From: Frankiales bacterium
GTDB taxonomy: Bacteria > Actinomycetota > Actinomycetes > Mycobacteriales > SCTD01
DNA: 7,650 nucleotides
Direction of reading: 5' to 3'
Assembly (NCBI GenBank): GCA_025464695.1
Contig: JAODNQ010000207.1
Location: 1-7,650 of the forward strand
Shown here: piece by piece, positions 1 to 6,511 of the stretch
Numbering within the stretch: the stretch's first letter is position 1
Layout of the letters: each line of letters opens with the position of its first letter
Notes under the pieces: generated by a model
What the model was told of the DNA's origin: nothing
The model's database searches: none
The model's input: only the letters and a program-made list of their open reading frames with translations
Program-made: the position numbers and the translations under genes

Positions 1-472
1 TGACCTCGACGTGCTCGGGCGAGAGCAGGAAGACCTTGTTCGTGACCCGCTCGATGCTGCCGTGCAGGCCGAAGATCAGGCCGGCCGCGAAGTCGACCAG
101 CCGCTTGGCGTCGGTGTCGTCCATCTCCGTGAGGTTCATGATGACCGGGGTGCCGGAGCGGAAGTGCTCGCCGATGGTGCGCGCCTCGTTGTAGGTGCGC
201 GGGTGCAGCGTCGTGATCCGGTAGGCGTCGGCGAAGACCGGGGCCGGCGCGGGGCGCAGCGGCGCCGGAGGCGTGTCGAGGGCGACGGAGCCGTGGGTGT
301 CCCGGCTCCCGTTGGCGGTCGCGCGACCGCGCTCCTCGGGGGCCCAGCGGCGCACCGGCGCGGGCTCGTCGTCGTACTCGTCCTCGTACGCCGAGCCGTA
401 GTGCCCGCGGCCGTCCTCGTCGTCCTCGACGAGGCCGAGGTAGAGGCCGACCTTGCGTCCTAGACCCGGCAT
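1..472 (-). CDS. sepF: Cell division protein SepF, C-terminal end cut off by the window
   Basis: SepF is the membrane anchor and bundling factor for FtsZ, acting at the cytoplasmic face of the division site. The visible 157 codons begin with a short amphipathic segment ([18 protein letters not shown], residues 1-18), the type that binds membrane in this family. An acidic, then Pro/Ala-rich linker follows (about residues 19-78). The conserved SepF core starts at about residue 79 ([18 protein letters not shown], then [20 protein letters not shown], and a [13 protein letters not shown] segment) and is still open at the window edge. Family length suggests only a short tail is missing. The ATG at 472 is supported by an AGGAGAG ribosome binding site (477-483) four bases upstream. 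It lies downstream of ftsZ-pgeF-yggS, its usual actinobacterial place. Identification is by recognised sequence; function is known from the family. Confidence 0.95.
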   Translation of the reverse strand, partial: MPGLGRKVGLYLGLVEDDEDGRGHYGSAYEDEYDDEPAPVRRWAPEERGRATANGSRDTHGSVALDTPPAPLRPAPAPVFADAYRITTLHPRTYNEARTIGEHFRSGTPVIMNLTEMDDTDAKRLVDFAAGLIFGLHGSIERVTNKVFLLSPEHVEV

Positions 473-476
473 GCGG

Positions 477-483
477 CTCTCCT
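477..483 (-). promoter_or_regulatory. Ribosome binding site of sepF
   Basis: AGGAGAG on the minus strand, four bases before the ATG at 472. It fixes the start of sepF, which is separated from yggS by 94 nt and so cannot rely on translational coupling. Confidence 0.8.
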
Positions 484-487
484 GTGC

Positions 488-519
488 GTCTGGGGTGGGG
501 CTGTCTGGGGGGCTGTCTG
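488..519 (-). repeat. Short CAGAC repeats in the sepF leader
   Basis: On the minus strand the gap between yggS and sepF contains three copies of CAGAC (plus-strand GTCTG at 488-492, 503-507 and 515-519). They are separated by C-rich runs, and two form the longer unit CAGACAGCCCC with a 12-base period. The stretch should be single-stranded and C-rich in the mRNA leader. No promoter with two good boxes and no clear terminator hairpin was found in the 94-nt gap. A role is not known; it may be a simple low-complexity expansion. Confidence 0.5.
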
Positions 520-566
520 CGTGCAGCGGTGCGTGGAGCGGTCCGCGGCGTGCTCGGGGTCGGACG

Positions 567-1256
567 TTACCGGCCCGGAGGGCTCCTGCGGCCGAGCAAC
601 GCCGTGCCGATCCGCACGATCGTGGCGCCCGCAGCGACCGCCGGCTCGAGGTCCCCGCTCATGCCGGCGCTGATCGCGACCGCTCCCGGGTGGTCCGCCA
701 GCAGGCGCGCCGCGACGTCGGCGAGCAGCGCGAAGGCGGGGACGGGGTCGGCGCCGAGCGGCGCGACGGCCATCACGCCGCCGAGCCGCAACCCGGGGAG
801 CCCGGCAGCGAGGTCGGCGAGGGCGGGGACGTCGTCGGGTGCGGCCCCTCCGCGCCCCTCCGCGGCGTCCAGCGCGACCTGCAGCAGGACCTCGACCTCC
901 CGGCCGGCCCGGACCGCGCCCTTCGACAGCGCCTGCGCGAGCGAGGGCCGGTCGAGGGCGTGGACGACGTCGGCGTAGGACGCCACACCGGCGGCCTTGT
1001 TGGTCTGCACCTGCCCCACGAAGTGCCAGGACGCCTCCGGCAGCGCCCGCGCCTTCTCCGCCGCCTCCTGGTCGCGGTTCTCCCCGAACGCCCGGAGCCC
1101 CAGGTCGTGCAGCAGCCGGACGTCCTCGAGCGGCCAGGTCTTCGTGACCGCGAGCAGCAGGACGTCGTCACGCGGCCGGCCGGCGGCGGCGCAGGCGGCG
1201 GCCAGGCGGACCTCGACGGCGGCCAGGGCCGCGGCGAGCTCCTCGGCCCGGGTCAC
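567..1256 (-). CDS. yggS: YggS/PROSC family PLP-binding protein (PLP homeostasis)
   Basis: A 229-residue protein of the alanine-racemase-fold YggS/PLPBP family, which binds pyridoxal phosphate without a known catalytic reaction. It affects PLP and amino acid homeostasis in the cytoplasm. The family signatures are present: AVTKTWP with the PLP-linking lysine at residue 39, [28 protein letters not shown], and a closing [11 protein letters not shown] plus VRIGTALLG segment that binds the phosphate. Length matches the family. The GTG start at 1256 overlaps the pgeF stop in a GTGA. Going further upstream in this frame gives only Arg-rich out-of-family sequence that shadows pgeF. No Shine-Dalgarno sequence precedes the start, so translation probably depends on coupling to pgeF. 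The position between pgeF and sepF is the standard actinobacterial arrangement. Confidence 0.94.
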   Translation of the reverse strand: MTRAEELAAALAAVEVRLAAACAAAGRPRDDVLLLAVTKTWPLEDVRLLHDLGLRAFGENRDQEAAEKARALPEASWHFVGQVQTNKAAGVASYADVVHALDRPSLAQALSKGAVRAGREVEVLLQVALDAAEGRGGAAPDDVPALADLAAGLPGLRLGGVMAVAPLGADPVPAFALLADVAARLLADHPGAVAISAGMSGDLEPAVAAGATIVRIGTALLGRRSPPGR

Positions 1257-1969
1257 AGGACGACGACGCCGGCGTGCCGCCCGGTCGTGCCCGAGCGGCG
1301 GTAGGAGAAGAAGGCGTCGTCGTGGACCGTGCAGCGGTCCACCGCGTCGACGTCGGCCAGGCCGCAGCCGGCCAGCACGGCGCGGGCCCCGGCCAGCAGG
1401 TCCACCGACGGCGTGCCCTGCCGGGTGGTGCCGCGGGTCCCGGGCAGCCGCGCCTCGGCGTCGTCGGCCATGGCTGCGGGCACCTCGTAGCAGCAGGCTC
1501 CGGCAGCCGGGCCGACCCGCGCTGCCGTGCGGCCGGGCTCGGCGCCGCGGGCGACCATGGCCTCGACCGTCCGCTCGAGCACCCCGGCCAGCAGCCCCTG
1601 CCGCCCGGCGTGCGCTGCCCCGGCGACCCCTGCCGTGCGGTCGACCAGCAGCACGGGCAGGCAGTCGGCCGCCATCACCACGAGGCCGAGCCCAGCAGTG
1701 GTGGTGACCAGGGCGTCGACCCCGGGGACGGCGTCGGCGCGGGGGTCGGTGACCACGGCCACGCCGTCGCCGTGGACCTGCTGCGCGAACACGAGCGCGT
1801 CCGCCCCGACCGCCCGCTGCAGCAGCGCGCGGTTGGCGAGGACGCGGTTCGCGTCGTCGTCGACGTGCAGCGCCAGGTTCAGCGCCTCCCACGGGCCGTC
1901 GCTGACGCCGCCCTGTCGGGTGGTGAACCAGGCGCCGGGCAGCCCGGCCTCGAGCAGAGGCAGCGGCAC
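1253..1969 (-). CDS. pgeF: Peptidoglycan editing factor PgeF (YfiH/DUF152, multicopper-oxidase-like fold)
   Basis: A 238-residue member of the YfiH/PgeF family. PgeF in E. coli hydrolyses mis-synthesised UDP-MurNAc carrying L-Ser instead of L-Ala, keeping the stem peptide correct; other members have been reported to act on purine nucleosides. Family motifs visible are FTTRQGGVS (Arg18), ALNLALHVDD, the metal ligand His66 in QQVHG, Cys103 in AADCLP and His120 in AAHAGRQG, so the Zn-binding triad is intact. The C-terminal part has CCYEVP and a terminal FFSYRRSG-type segment, both usual. The GTG start at 1969 lies four bases after the ftsZ stop. There is no convincing ribosome binding site, which suggests translational coupling to ftsZ. 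It sits between MurC/FtsQ-type genes and sepF, consistent with a wall-quality role. Confidence 0.93.
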   Translation of the reverse strand: MPLPLLEAGLPGAWFTTRQGGVSDGPWEALNLALHVDDDANRVLANRALLQRAVGADALVFAQQVHGDGVAVVTDPRADAVPGVDALVTTTAGLGLVVMAADCLPVLLVDRTAGVAGAAHAGRQGLLAGVLERTVEAMVARGAEPGRTAARVGPAAGACCYEVPAAMADDAEARLPGTRGTTRQGTPSVDLLAGARAVLAGCGLADVDAVDRCTVHDDAFFSYRRSGTTGRHAGVVVL

Positions 1970-1973
1970 GCGA

Positions 1974-3146
1974 CTACTTCAGGAAGTCCGGCACGTCGAG
2001 GTCGTCTTCGAAGACGACCGTGCGGCGGGGGCGCTCGGGCTGCTGGGGCACCGGGGCCGGTCGCGCCGCGGGCCGCGGGTTCGACGGGGCGTACTGCGGC
2101 GGCTGCTGCGCAGCAGGCCGGCTGCCGTACGCCGGGGCGGGGGCCGGCGCCTGGGCCTCGGGGCGGCGCAGCGGCTCGTGCCGGCGCATCGGCGAGGGGC
2201 TGCCGGCGTCGAACCCGGCCGCGATGACCGTGACCCGGACCTCGTCGCCGAGGGCGTCGTCGATGACGGCACCGAAGATGATGTTGGCGTCCTGGTGCGC
2301 GGCGTCGGCGACCAGCTGCGCGGCCTCGTTGATCTCGAAGAGGCCCAGGTCGCTGCCGCCGGAGATGCTCAGCAGCACGCCGTGGGCGCCGTCCATGCTC
2401 GCCTCGAGCAGCGGGCTGGCGATCGCCATCTCGGCGGCCACCACGGCGCGGTCGTCGCCCCGGGCGTTGCCGATGCCCATGAGCGCCGAGCCGGCGTTGC
2501 TCATGACGCTCTTGACGTCGGCGAAGTCGAGGTTGATCAGGCCCGGCGTCGTGATGAGGTCGGTGATGCCCTGGACGCCGGAGAGCAGGACCTGGTCGGC
2601 GCTCTTGAAGGCGTCCATGACGCTGACCTGCTTGTCCGAGAGCGACAGCAGCCGGTCGTTGGGGATGACGATGAGGGTGTCGACCTCGGCCCGCAGGGCC
2701 TCGATCCCGGCCTCGGCCTGGCCCGCGCGGCGGCGGCCCTCGAACGAGAACGGCCGGGTGACGACGCCGATGGTCAGGGCGCCGAGCGACCGGGCGATGC
2801 TGGCGACGACGGGTGCGCCGCCGGTGCCGGTGCCGCCGCCCTCGCCGGCGGTCACGAAGACCATGTCGGCCCCCTTGAGGACCTCCTCGATCTCGTCCTT
2901 GTGGTCCTCCGCCGCCTGGCGGCCGACCTCGGGAGCCGCGCCCGCGCCGAGGCCGCGGGTGAGCTCGCGGCCGACGTCGAGCTTGACGTCGGCGTCGCTC
3001 ATCAGCAGGGCCTGGGCGTCGGTGTTGATGGCGATGAACTCCACGCCCTTGAGGCCCACCTCGATCATGCGGTTCACGGCGTTGACGCCGCCGCCGCCGA
3101 TGCCGACCACCTTGATGACGGCGAGGTAGTTCTGCGGTGCAGCCAC
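1974..3146 (-). CDS. ftsZ: Cell division GTPase FtsZ
   Basis: A tubulin homologue of 390 residues that polymerises with GTP into the cytoplasmic Z-ring. The N-terminal strand ([17 protein letters not shown], residues 4-20) leads into the nucleotide-binding domain. The tubulin signature GGGTGTG is at 103-109. The catalytic T7 loop NLDFADV is at 205-211 with Asp207 and Asp210 in place. After about residue 316 comes a Pro/Ala/Gln-rich linker, then the conserved C-terminal peptide ending [10 protein letters not shown], the docking site for SepF and other partners. The GTG at 3146 is chosen because family similarity starts exactly there. The frame stays open to 3287, but that extension runs through the promoter region and is not FtsZ-like. 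A weak GAAGGG (3158-3163) lies 11 bases upstream. It has its own leader and begins the ftsZ-pgeF-yggS block. Confidence 0.98.
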   Translation of the reverse strand: MAAPQNYLAVIKVVGIGGGGVNAVNRMIEVGLKGVEFIAINTDAQALLMSDADVKLDVGRELTRGLGAGAAPEVGRQAAEDHKDEIEEVLKGADMVFVTAGEGGGTGTGGAPVVASIARSLGALTIGVVTRPFSFEGRRRAGQAEAGIEALRAEVDTLIVIPNDRLLSLSDKQVSVMDAFKSADQVLLSGVQGITDLITTPGLINLDFADVKSVMSNAGSALMGIGNARGDDRAVVAAEMAIASPLLEASMDGAHGVLLSISGGSDLGLFEINEAAQLVADAAHQDANIIFGAVIDDALGDEVRVTVIAAGFDAGSPSPMRRHEPLRRPEAQAPAPAPAYGSRPAAQQPPQYAPSNPRPAARPAPVPQQPERPRRTVVFEDDLDVPDFLK

Positions 3147-3201
3147 GAGTGAGGAGGCCCTTCGAGAGGTGCGGGAGGAGGTCGGACGGCGAGGCGGGAA
3201 G

Positions 3202-3213
3202 ACCCTCACCCTC
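3202..3213 (-). repeat. Tandem GAGGGT pair in the ftsZ leader
   Basis: Two head-to-tail copies of GAGGGT on the minus strand, directly downstream of the CTACTTGAG segment that follows the AT-rich promoter-like element. It could be a protein-binding half-site pair or part of the leader. Function unknown. Confidence 0.35.
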
Positions 3214-3228
3214 AAGTAGACGCTTAGC

Positions 3229-3238
3229 ATTATGTCAA
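3229..3238 (-). promoter_or_regulatory. AT-rich promoter-like element upstream of ftsZ (TTGACATAAT)
   Basis: The minus strand reads TTGACATAATGCTAAG here, inside the most AT-rich patch of the window (about 3206-3241). Two readings are possible. CATAAT (3229-3234) is a 5/6 match to TATAAT preceded by TGA, forming an extended -10 box. Alternatively TTGACA (3233-3238) is a perfect -35, but I find no good -10 at 16-18 bases. As an extended -10 it would give a leader of roughly 75 nt for ftsZ. Actinobacterial ftsZ genes are known to use several upstream promoters. This is inference from sequence only. Confidence 0.5.
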
Positions 3239-3257
3239 CCTGAGCGGTATGGCCGGG

Positions 3258-3287
3258 ACGGTACGGGGGCCGGGACGGCAGGGTCAA
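3258..3287 (-). promoter_or_regulatory. Candidate sigma-70-type promoter upstream of ftsZ
   Basis: The minus strand carries TTGACC (3282-3287), an 18-base spacer and TACCGT (3258-3263), which fits the relaxed actinobacterial consensus TTGACn with TAnnnT. The start would fall near 3251, giving ftsZ a leader of about 105 nt. The -35 sits in AGGTTGAC, which recurs about 49 bases downstream at the second promoter-like element. Hedged: high-GC intergenic DNA yields such matches by chance. Confidence 0.4.
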
Positions 3288-3297
3288 CCTGCCCCCC

Positions 3298-3336
3298 GGC
3301 GTGTCGGCGGCCGGGTCTCGCGCGAGCGACGACGCC
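3298..3336 (-). terminator. Imperfect inverted repeat between the GGDEF gene and ftsZ; possible terminator
   Basis: On the minus strand, GGCGTCGTCG pairs with CGACACGCC as nine base pairs with one bulged C. The enclosed loop itself holds a perfect 10-bp palindrome, CTCGCGCGAG (3317-3326). It begins 18 bases after the stop of the GGDEF gene and lies upstream of both ftsZ promoter candidates, where a terminator would be expected. No U-tract follows; U-less hairpins are commonly proposed as terminators in actinobacteria. It could instead be an operator. Confidence 0.35.
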
Positions 3337-3354
3337 GGGACGCGGCGGGCCGTC

Positions 3355-4245
3355 CTAGCCGCGTCGGTCGCGCTTGACCTCGTACATACCGCGGTCGGCG
3401 CGGCCGATCAGCCCCGCCGGGTCGGCCTCTCCCCCGTGGCTGAGCGCGGACCCCACGCTGGCACCGACCTGCACCCGCACGCCGACGTCGTACGGCTCCT
3501 GGACGGCCGCCTCGAGCCGGGTGGCGAGCTGGGTCAGCCCCTCCTCCGTGACGCCCTCGACCAGGACGACGAACTCGTCGCCCCCGAGGCGGGCGACCGT
3601 GTCGGACGGCCGCACGCCGGCCAGCAGCCGGGACGCGACCCCGCGCAGGACGTCGTCGCCCACGCCGTGGCCGTGCTGGTCGTTGACGGCCTTGAACCCG
3701 TCGAGGTCGAGGAACAGCAGCCCCGTGCGGCCCCCCGTGCGGGCGTCCCGGGCCAGCGCCCCGCGCAGCCGCTCGGCGAGCAGGGCGCGGTTGGCGAGGC
3801 CCGTGAGGGGGTCGCGGACGGCCCGCTCGGTCAGGCTCGCGGTCAGCTCGTGCAGCGTCTGCTCGGCCCGGTGCCGCTCGGTGATGTCCTGCGCGCTCAC
3901 GGCGAACCAGACCGGCGCCCCGGAGGCGTCGCGGACAGCGGTGACGCTGTGCAGGACCCAGAGCTCGTCGCCGTCCTCGCGGACGTAGCGCTCCTCCGCC
4001 GTGAGGGTCGCCTCCTCGCCCCGCATGAGCAGGTCCAGGGAGGAGTCGGAGCCGGCCCGGCCCTCGGGGTGCAGCAGGTCGCGGAACGACAGCCCGACGA
4101 ACTCCTCGGGGCGGCGCCCCAGCAGGCTCGCGTAGGCGTCGTTGACCCGCACGTAGCCGCTCTCGAGGTCGGCCAGGGCGAGGCCGACACCGACCTGCTG
4201 GAAGAAGGTCTCGAAGACGTCGGGCGAGCCGGCGAGCGCGTCCAT
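3355..4245 (-). CDS. PAS-GGDEF protein, predicted soluble diguanylate cyclase
   Basis: A 296-residue protein predicted to make cyclic di-GMP from two GTP in the cytoplasm, under control of a PAS sensor. The PAS domain covers about residues 9-125 ([17 protein letters not shown] near the start, ending [15 protein letters not shown], the usual PAS-PAC close). A short helical linker then leads to the GGDEF domain at about 140-292. This shows DPLTGLANR (145-153), [12 protein letters not shown] with metal-binding Asp180, GHGVGDDVL, the intact active-site motif GGDEF (221-225), and RPSD (212-215) five residues before it, matching the RxxD inhibitory I-site. There is no EAL or HD-GYP domain, no membrane segment and no signal peptide. 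The ATG at 4245 fits the PAS boundary but has no clear ribosome binding site. A GTG at 4371, two bases after the ftsQ stop, would add 42 Pro/Arg-rich residues whose third-position G+C (about 86%) is below that of the genes proper. The gene interrupts the usual ftsQ-ftsZ adjacency. Enzyme type is clear; ligand and target are not. Confidence 0.9.
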   Translation of the reverse strand: MDALAGSPDVFETFFQQVGVGLALADLESGYVRVNDAYASLLGRRPEEFVGLSFRDLLHPEGRAGSDSSLDLLMRGEEATLTAEERYVREDGDELWVLHSVTAVRDASGAPVWFAVSAQDITERHRAEQTLHELTASLTERAVRDPLTGLANRALLAERLRGALARDARTGGRTGLLFLDLDGFKAVNDQHGHGVGDDVLRGVASRLLAGVRPSDTVARLGGDEFVVLVEGVTEEGLTQLATRLEAAVQEPYDVGVRVQVGASVGSALSHGGEADPAGLIGRADRGMYEVKRDRRG

Positions 4246-4254
4246 GGTCTGGCG

Positions 4255-4266
4255 CGCACCGGTGCG
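4255..4266. repeat. 12-bp perfect palindrome just upstream of the GGDEF start
   Basis: CGCACCGGTGCG is a perfect 12-bp palindrome ending 9 bases before the ATG at 4245, where the ribosome binding site would be expected. It could be an operator or, with little loop, only a weak RNA hairpin. Chance occurrence is possible in DNA of this composition. Confidence 0.4.
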
Positions 4267-4340
4267 TCCGGGCTCTGTGCTCCTCGGCAGCGGCGGGAGG
4301 CGCAGGACGGGCTCCTCGGGGTCATCGGCGTCCGTGCCTG

Positions 4341-4362
4341 GCGGCCGCGACCAGGCGGCCGC
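4341..4362 (-). terminator. GC-only 8-bp hairpin (GCGGCCGC inverted copies) after ftsQ; possible terminator or attenuator
   Basis: Two copies of the self-complementary octamer GCGGCCGC (4341-4348 and 4355-4362) flank a 6-base loop and can pair into an 8-bp all-GC stem that starts 11 bases after the ftsQ stop codon. A competing hairpin, GCCTGG with CCAGGC (4336-4341 and 4351-4356), overlaps it and cannot form at the same time. No U-tract follows. The position suggests the 3' end of the murG-murC-ftsQ transcript, or a partial barrier to read-through into the GGDEF gene. If the GGDEF protein starts at 4371, this lies in coding sequence. Confidence 0.45.
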
Positions 4363-4373
4363 TCCGATCACCT

Positions 4374-5114
4374 CTACCCCGTGGGGCTGGGCGTGACCCC
4401 TGGGACACCTGCCGGTCCGCGCCGCACGACGACGTCGGGGCTGGTCACGTCGTACACCGAGCCGGGCAGCCGGAGGAGCGCCTGGGCGGCGGCGGCCTTG
4501 TCGCCGGCCCGTCCGGGGGCGCCCCACACGACCTGCCGGCCGTCGCGCAGCAGCAGCGACACCGACGTCGGGGAGGGCGCGCGGACGATGGCGACCCGGG
4601 CGAGGAGCGGGCCGGGCAGCTCGTCGAGGACCGACAGCGCGCTGCGCGTCGTGGCGTCGCGGGGCCCGGGGTGGGCGACCTGGAGGCGGACCGTGCCGGG
4701 CGGCAGCCGCGGCTCGACGGCGAAGGCGACGCCGGTGCGGTCCAGCAGCGTGACCTTCCCGGGCTCGACCACCCCGGCGGCCGGCCGGCGCTCGACGACC
4801 CGGAGGCTGAGCGTGCCCGGCCAGCGGCGCGCGACCGTGACCGAGGCGACCGGGGCGAGCTGCAGCACCCGGGAGCGCACGGCCTCGACGTCGACCCGGG
4901 CCAGCGGCATCCCGAGGGCGACCCCCGCCGCCTGCTCGACCTGGGCGGGGGTGACCCGGCTCGTGCCGCGGACCTGGACGTCGTCGACGCCGAGCAGCGA
5001 CGACTCCAGGACCACCCAGCCGAGGGCGCCCAGCACGACGGCGGCCAGGACCACCGCGCTGGCCCTGCGCAGCCGGGAGGAGGGCGCCGGCAGGTCCTCG
5101 ACGGCGTCGGTCAC
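4374..5114 (-). CDS. ftsQ: Cell division protein FtsQ (DivIB-type, POTRA domain)
   Basis: A 246-residue bitopic membrane protein of the divisome, which with FtsB/FtsL-type partners controls septal wall synthesis. Layout: a short cytoplasmic N-terminus with basic residues (SRLRR, 13-17), one transmembrane segment at about 18-36 (Ala/Val/Leu-rich), then an extracytoplasmic POTRA domain from about 41 to 110. This begins LLGVDDVQVRGTSRVTPAQV and ends with RRWPGTLSLRVVERRPAA. The FtsQ-type beta domain follows to about 225. Sequence conservation in the family is low, but the POTRA segment and the position after murC are characteristic. The GTG start at 5114 overlaps the murC stop as GTGA and has GAGGAG (5120-5125) five bases upstream. 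In most actinobacteria ftsZ follows directly; here a GGDEF gene intervenes. Confidence 0.94.
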   Translation of the reverse strand: MTDAVEDLPAPSSRLRRASAVVLAAVVLGALGWVVLESSLLGVDDVQVRGTSRVTPAQVEQAAGVALGMPLARVDVEAVRSRVLQLAPVASVTVARRWPGTLSLRVVERRPAAGVVEPGKVTLLDRTGVAFAVEPRLPPGTVRLQVAHPGPRDATTRSALSVLDELPGPLLARVAIVRAPSPTSVSLLLRDGRQVVWGAPGRAGDKAAAAQALLRLPGSVYDVTSPDVVVRRGPAGVPGVTPSPTG

Positions 5115-6511
5115 CCGCGCTCCTCGAGCAGGCGCAGGACCTCGGGGCCGACGAGGGTGACGTCGCCGGCGCCGAGGGTGAGGACGAGGTCGCCCGCCCG
5201 CGCCCGCCGGGCGAGCTCGCCGGGGACCTCCGACCAGGAGGGCTGGAACACGGCCTTGCCGCCGGGGACCGCCGCGGCGACGGTCGCGCCCGACGCCCCG
5301 GGCACGGGGTCCTCCCCCGCGCTGTAGACCTCCATCACCACGACCTCGTCGGCCAGCCCGAGCGCTTCGCCGAACGCCGGCCCGAACGCGAGGGTGCGGC
5401 TGTACCGGTGCGGCTGGAAGGCAGCGACGACCCGGCCGCCCCCGGCGACCTCGCGGGCCGCGAGCAGCTGCGCGTGGACCTCGGTGGGGTGGTGGGCGTA
5501 GTCGTCGTAGACCCGGACGCCGGCGGCGACGCCCTTGAGCTCCATCCGACGCCGGACACCCGTGAAGCCGGCCAGGCCCTTGACGAGGTCGTCGGCGTCC
5601 AGGCCGAGGCCGAGCCCGGTGAGCAGGGCGGCCGCGCTGTTGAGAGCGAGGTGGCGGCCCGGGACGGCCAGGCGGACCGGCGTCAGGGGGCGGCCGTCGA
5701 GGACCGGGACGTAGCGGCTGGTGGTGCCCGACACGGTGACGTCGGTCAGCTGCAGGTCGGCGTCGTTGGCGAGGCCGTAGGTGCGGACGGGGACGCCGGC
5801 GGCGCGGGCGAACGCGGCCAGGCGCTGAGCGCCGGGGTCGTCGGCGCAGGTGACGAGGCCGCCCTCCCCCAGGGTGCCGACGAAGGCCTCGAAGGCCCGG
5901 TCGACGGAGGCGGCGTCGCCGTAGTGGTCGAGGTGGTCGGCCTCGACGTTGGTCACGACCCCGGTGTGCGGGCCGTAGACGAGGAAGCTGCCGTCGCTCT
6001 CGTCGGCCTCGAGCACGAACAGGTCGCCGCTGCCGTGGTGGGCGTTGCTGGCGGCCTCGTTGAGGTCCCCGCCGATGGCGAAGCTCGGGTCGACGCCGCA
6101 GGAGAAGGCGGCGACGGTGAGCATCGACGTCGTCGTCGTCTTGCCGTGCGTGCCGGCGACGGCGACGGCCCGGTGGCCCTCGAGCAGCGCGGCCAGCGCC
6201 TCGGCGCGCAGCAGGACCCGCGCTCCGCGGGCCCGGGCGGCGGACAGCTCGGCGTTGGTCTCGCGGACGGCGCTGCTGACGACGACGGTGTCGGCGCCCG
6301 CTTGGTGCGCCGCGTCGTGCCCGACGTGCACGGTGGCCCCGAGCGCCTGCAGCTCGCGCAGCGCGCGGCTCTCCTTGGCGTCGCTGCCGCTGACCCGGCT
6401 GCCGCGGGCGAGCAGGACGCGGGCGATCCCGCTCATGCCCGCGCCGCCGATGCCGACGAAGTGGACCGCGCCGAGGCGGTCGGTCGGGTGCCCCGTCTGC
6501 CGGCCCGTCAT
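5111..6511 (-). CDS. murC: UDP-N-acetylmuramate--L-alanine ligase MurC
   Basis: The ATP-dependent cytoplasmic ligase that joins L-alanine to UDP-MurNAc, the first step of the stem peptide. The 466-residue length is typical. The N-terminal Rossmann-like domain carries [10 protein letters not shown] (19-28). The central ATP-binding domain has the P-loop GTHGKTTTT (120-128), then [10 protein letters not shown] (167-176) and [11 protein letters not shown]. The C-terminal Mur ligase domain shows [11 protein letters not shown] and FQPHRYSRT. All key motifs are present. The ATG at 6511 overlaps the murG stop as ATGA and is preceded by GGAGG (6519-6523) at seven bases. The frame extends to 6805 but that part shadows murG. 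It is translationally linked with murG upstream and ftsQ downstream. Confidence 0.98.
   Translation of the reverse strand: MTGRQTGHPTDRLGAVHFVGIGGAGMSGIARVLLARGSRVSGSDAKESRALRELQALGATVHVGHDAAHQAGADTVVVSSAVRETNAELSAARARGARVLLRAEALAALLEGHRAVAVAGTHGKTTTTSMLTVAAFSCGVDPSFAIGGDLNEAASNAHHGSGDLFVLEADESDGSFLVYGPHTGVVTNVEADHLDHYGDAASVDRAFEAFVGTLGEGGLVTCADDPGAQRLAAFARAAGVPVRTYGLANDADLQLTDVTVSGTTSRYVPVLDGRPLTPVRLAVPGRHLALNSAAALLTGLGLGLDADDLVKGLAGFTGVRRRMELKGVAAGVRVYDDYAHHPTEVHAQLLAAREVAGGGRVVAAFQPHRYSRTLAFGPAFGEALGLADEVVVMEVYSAGEDPVPGASGATVAAAVPGGKAVFQPSWSEVPGELARRARAGDLVLTLGAGDVTLVGPEVLRLLEERG
5120..5125 (-). promoter_or_regulatory. Ribosome binding site of ftsQ
   Basis: GAGGAG on the minus strand, within the last codons of murC and five bases before the GTG at 5114. 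It supports that start despite the GTGA overlap. Confidence 0.75.

Noticed and set aside
1585..1625. PgeF AHAGRQG in place of the AHAGWRG of E. coli
   Set aside because: The metal-binding His is kept, and Arg at this position is, as far as I recall, usual in actinobacterial PgeF.
1257..1892. Longer YggS with about 210 extra N-terminal residues over pgeF
   Set aside because: The upstream part is Arg/Gly/Ala-rich shadow of pgeF; the family N-terminus fits the GTG at 1256.
1527..3152. A 541-codon plus-strand frame antisense to ftsZ and pgeF
   Set aside because: It mirrors ftsZ codons exactly and has repetitive Arg/Ala/Gly/Val composition; it is a shadow frame.
3147..3287. N-terminal extension of FtsZ to an upstream start at 3287
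   Set aside because: The extension reads through the promoter-like AT-rich region and is unlike FtsZ; similarity begins exactly at the GTG at 3146.
3301..5160. A 619-codon open frame on the plus strand across ftsQ and the GGDEF gene
   Set aside because: It is antisense to two well-recognised genes, has no family resemblance, and long antisense frames are expected at this G+C because stop codons are rare.
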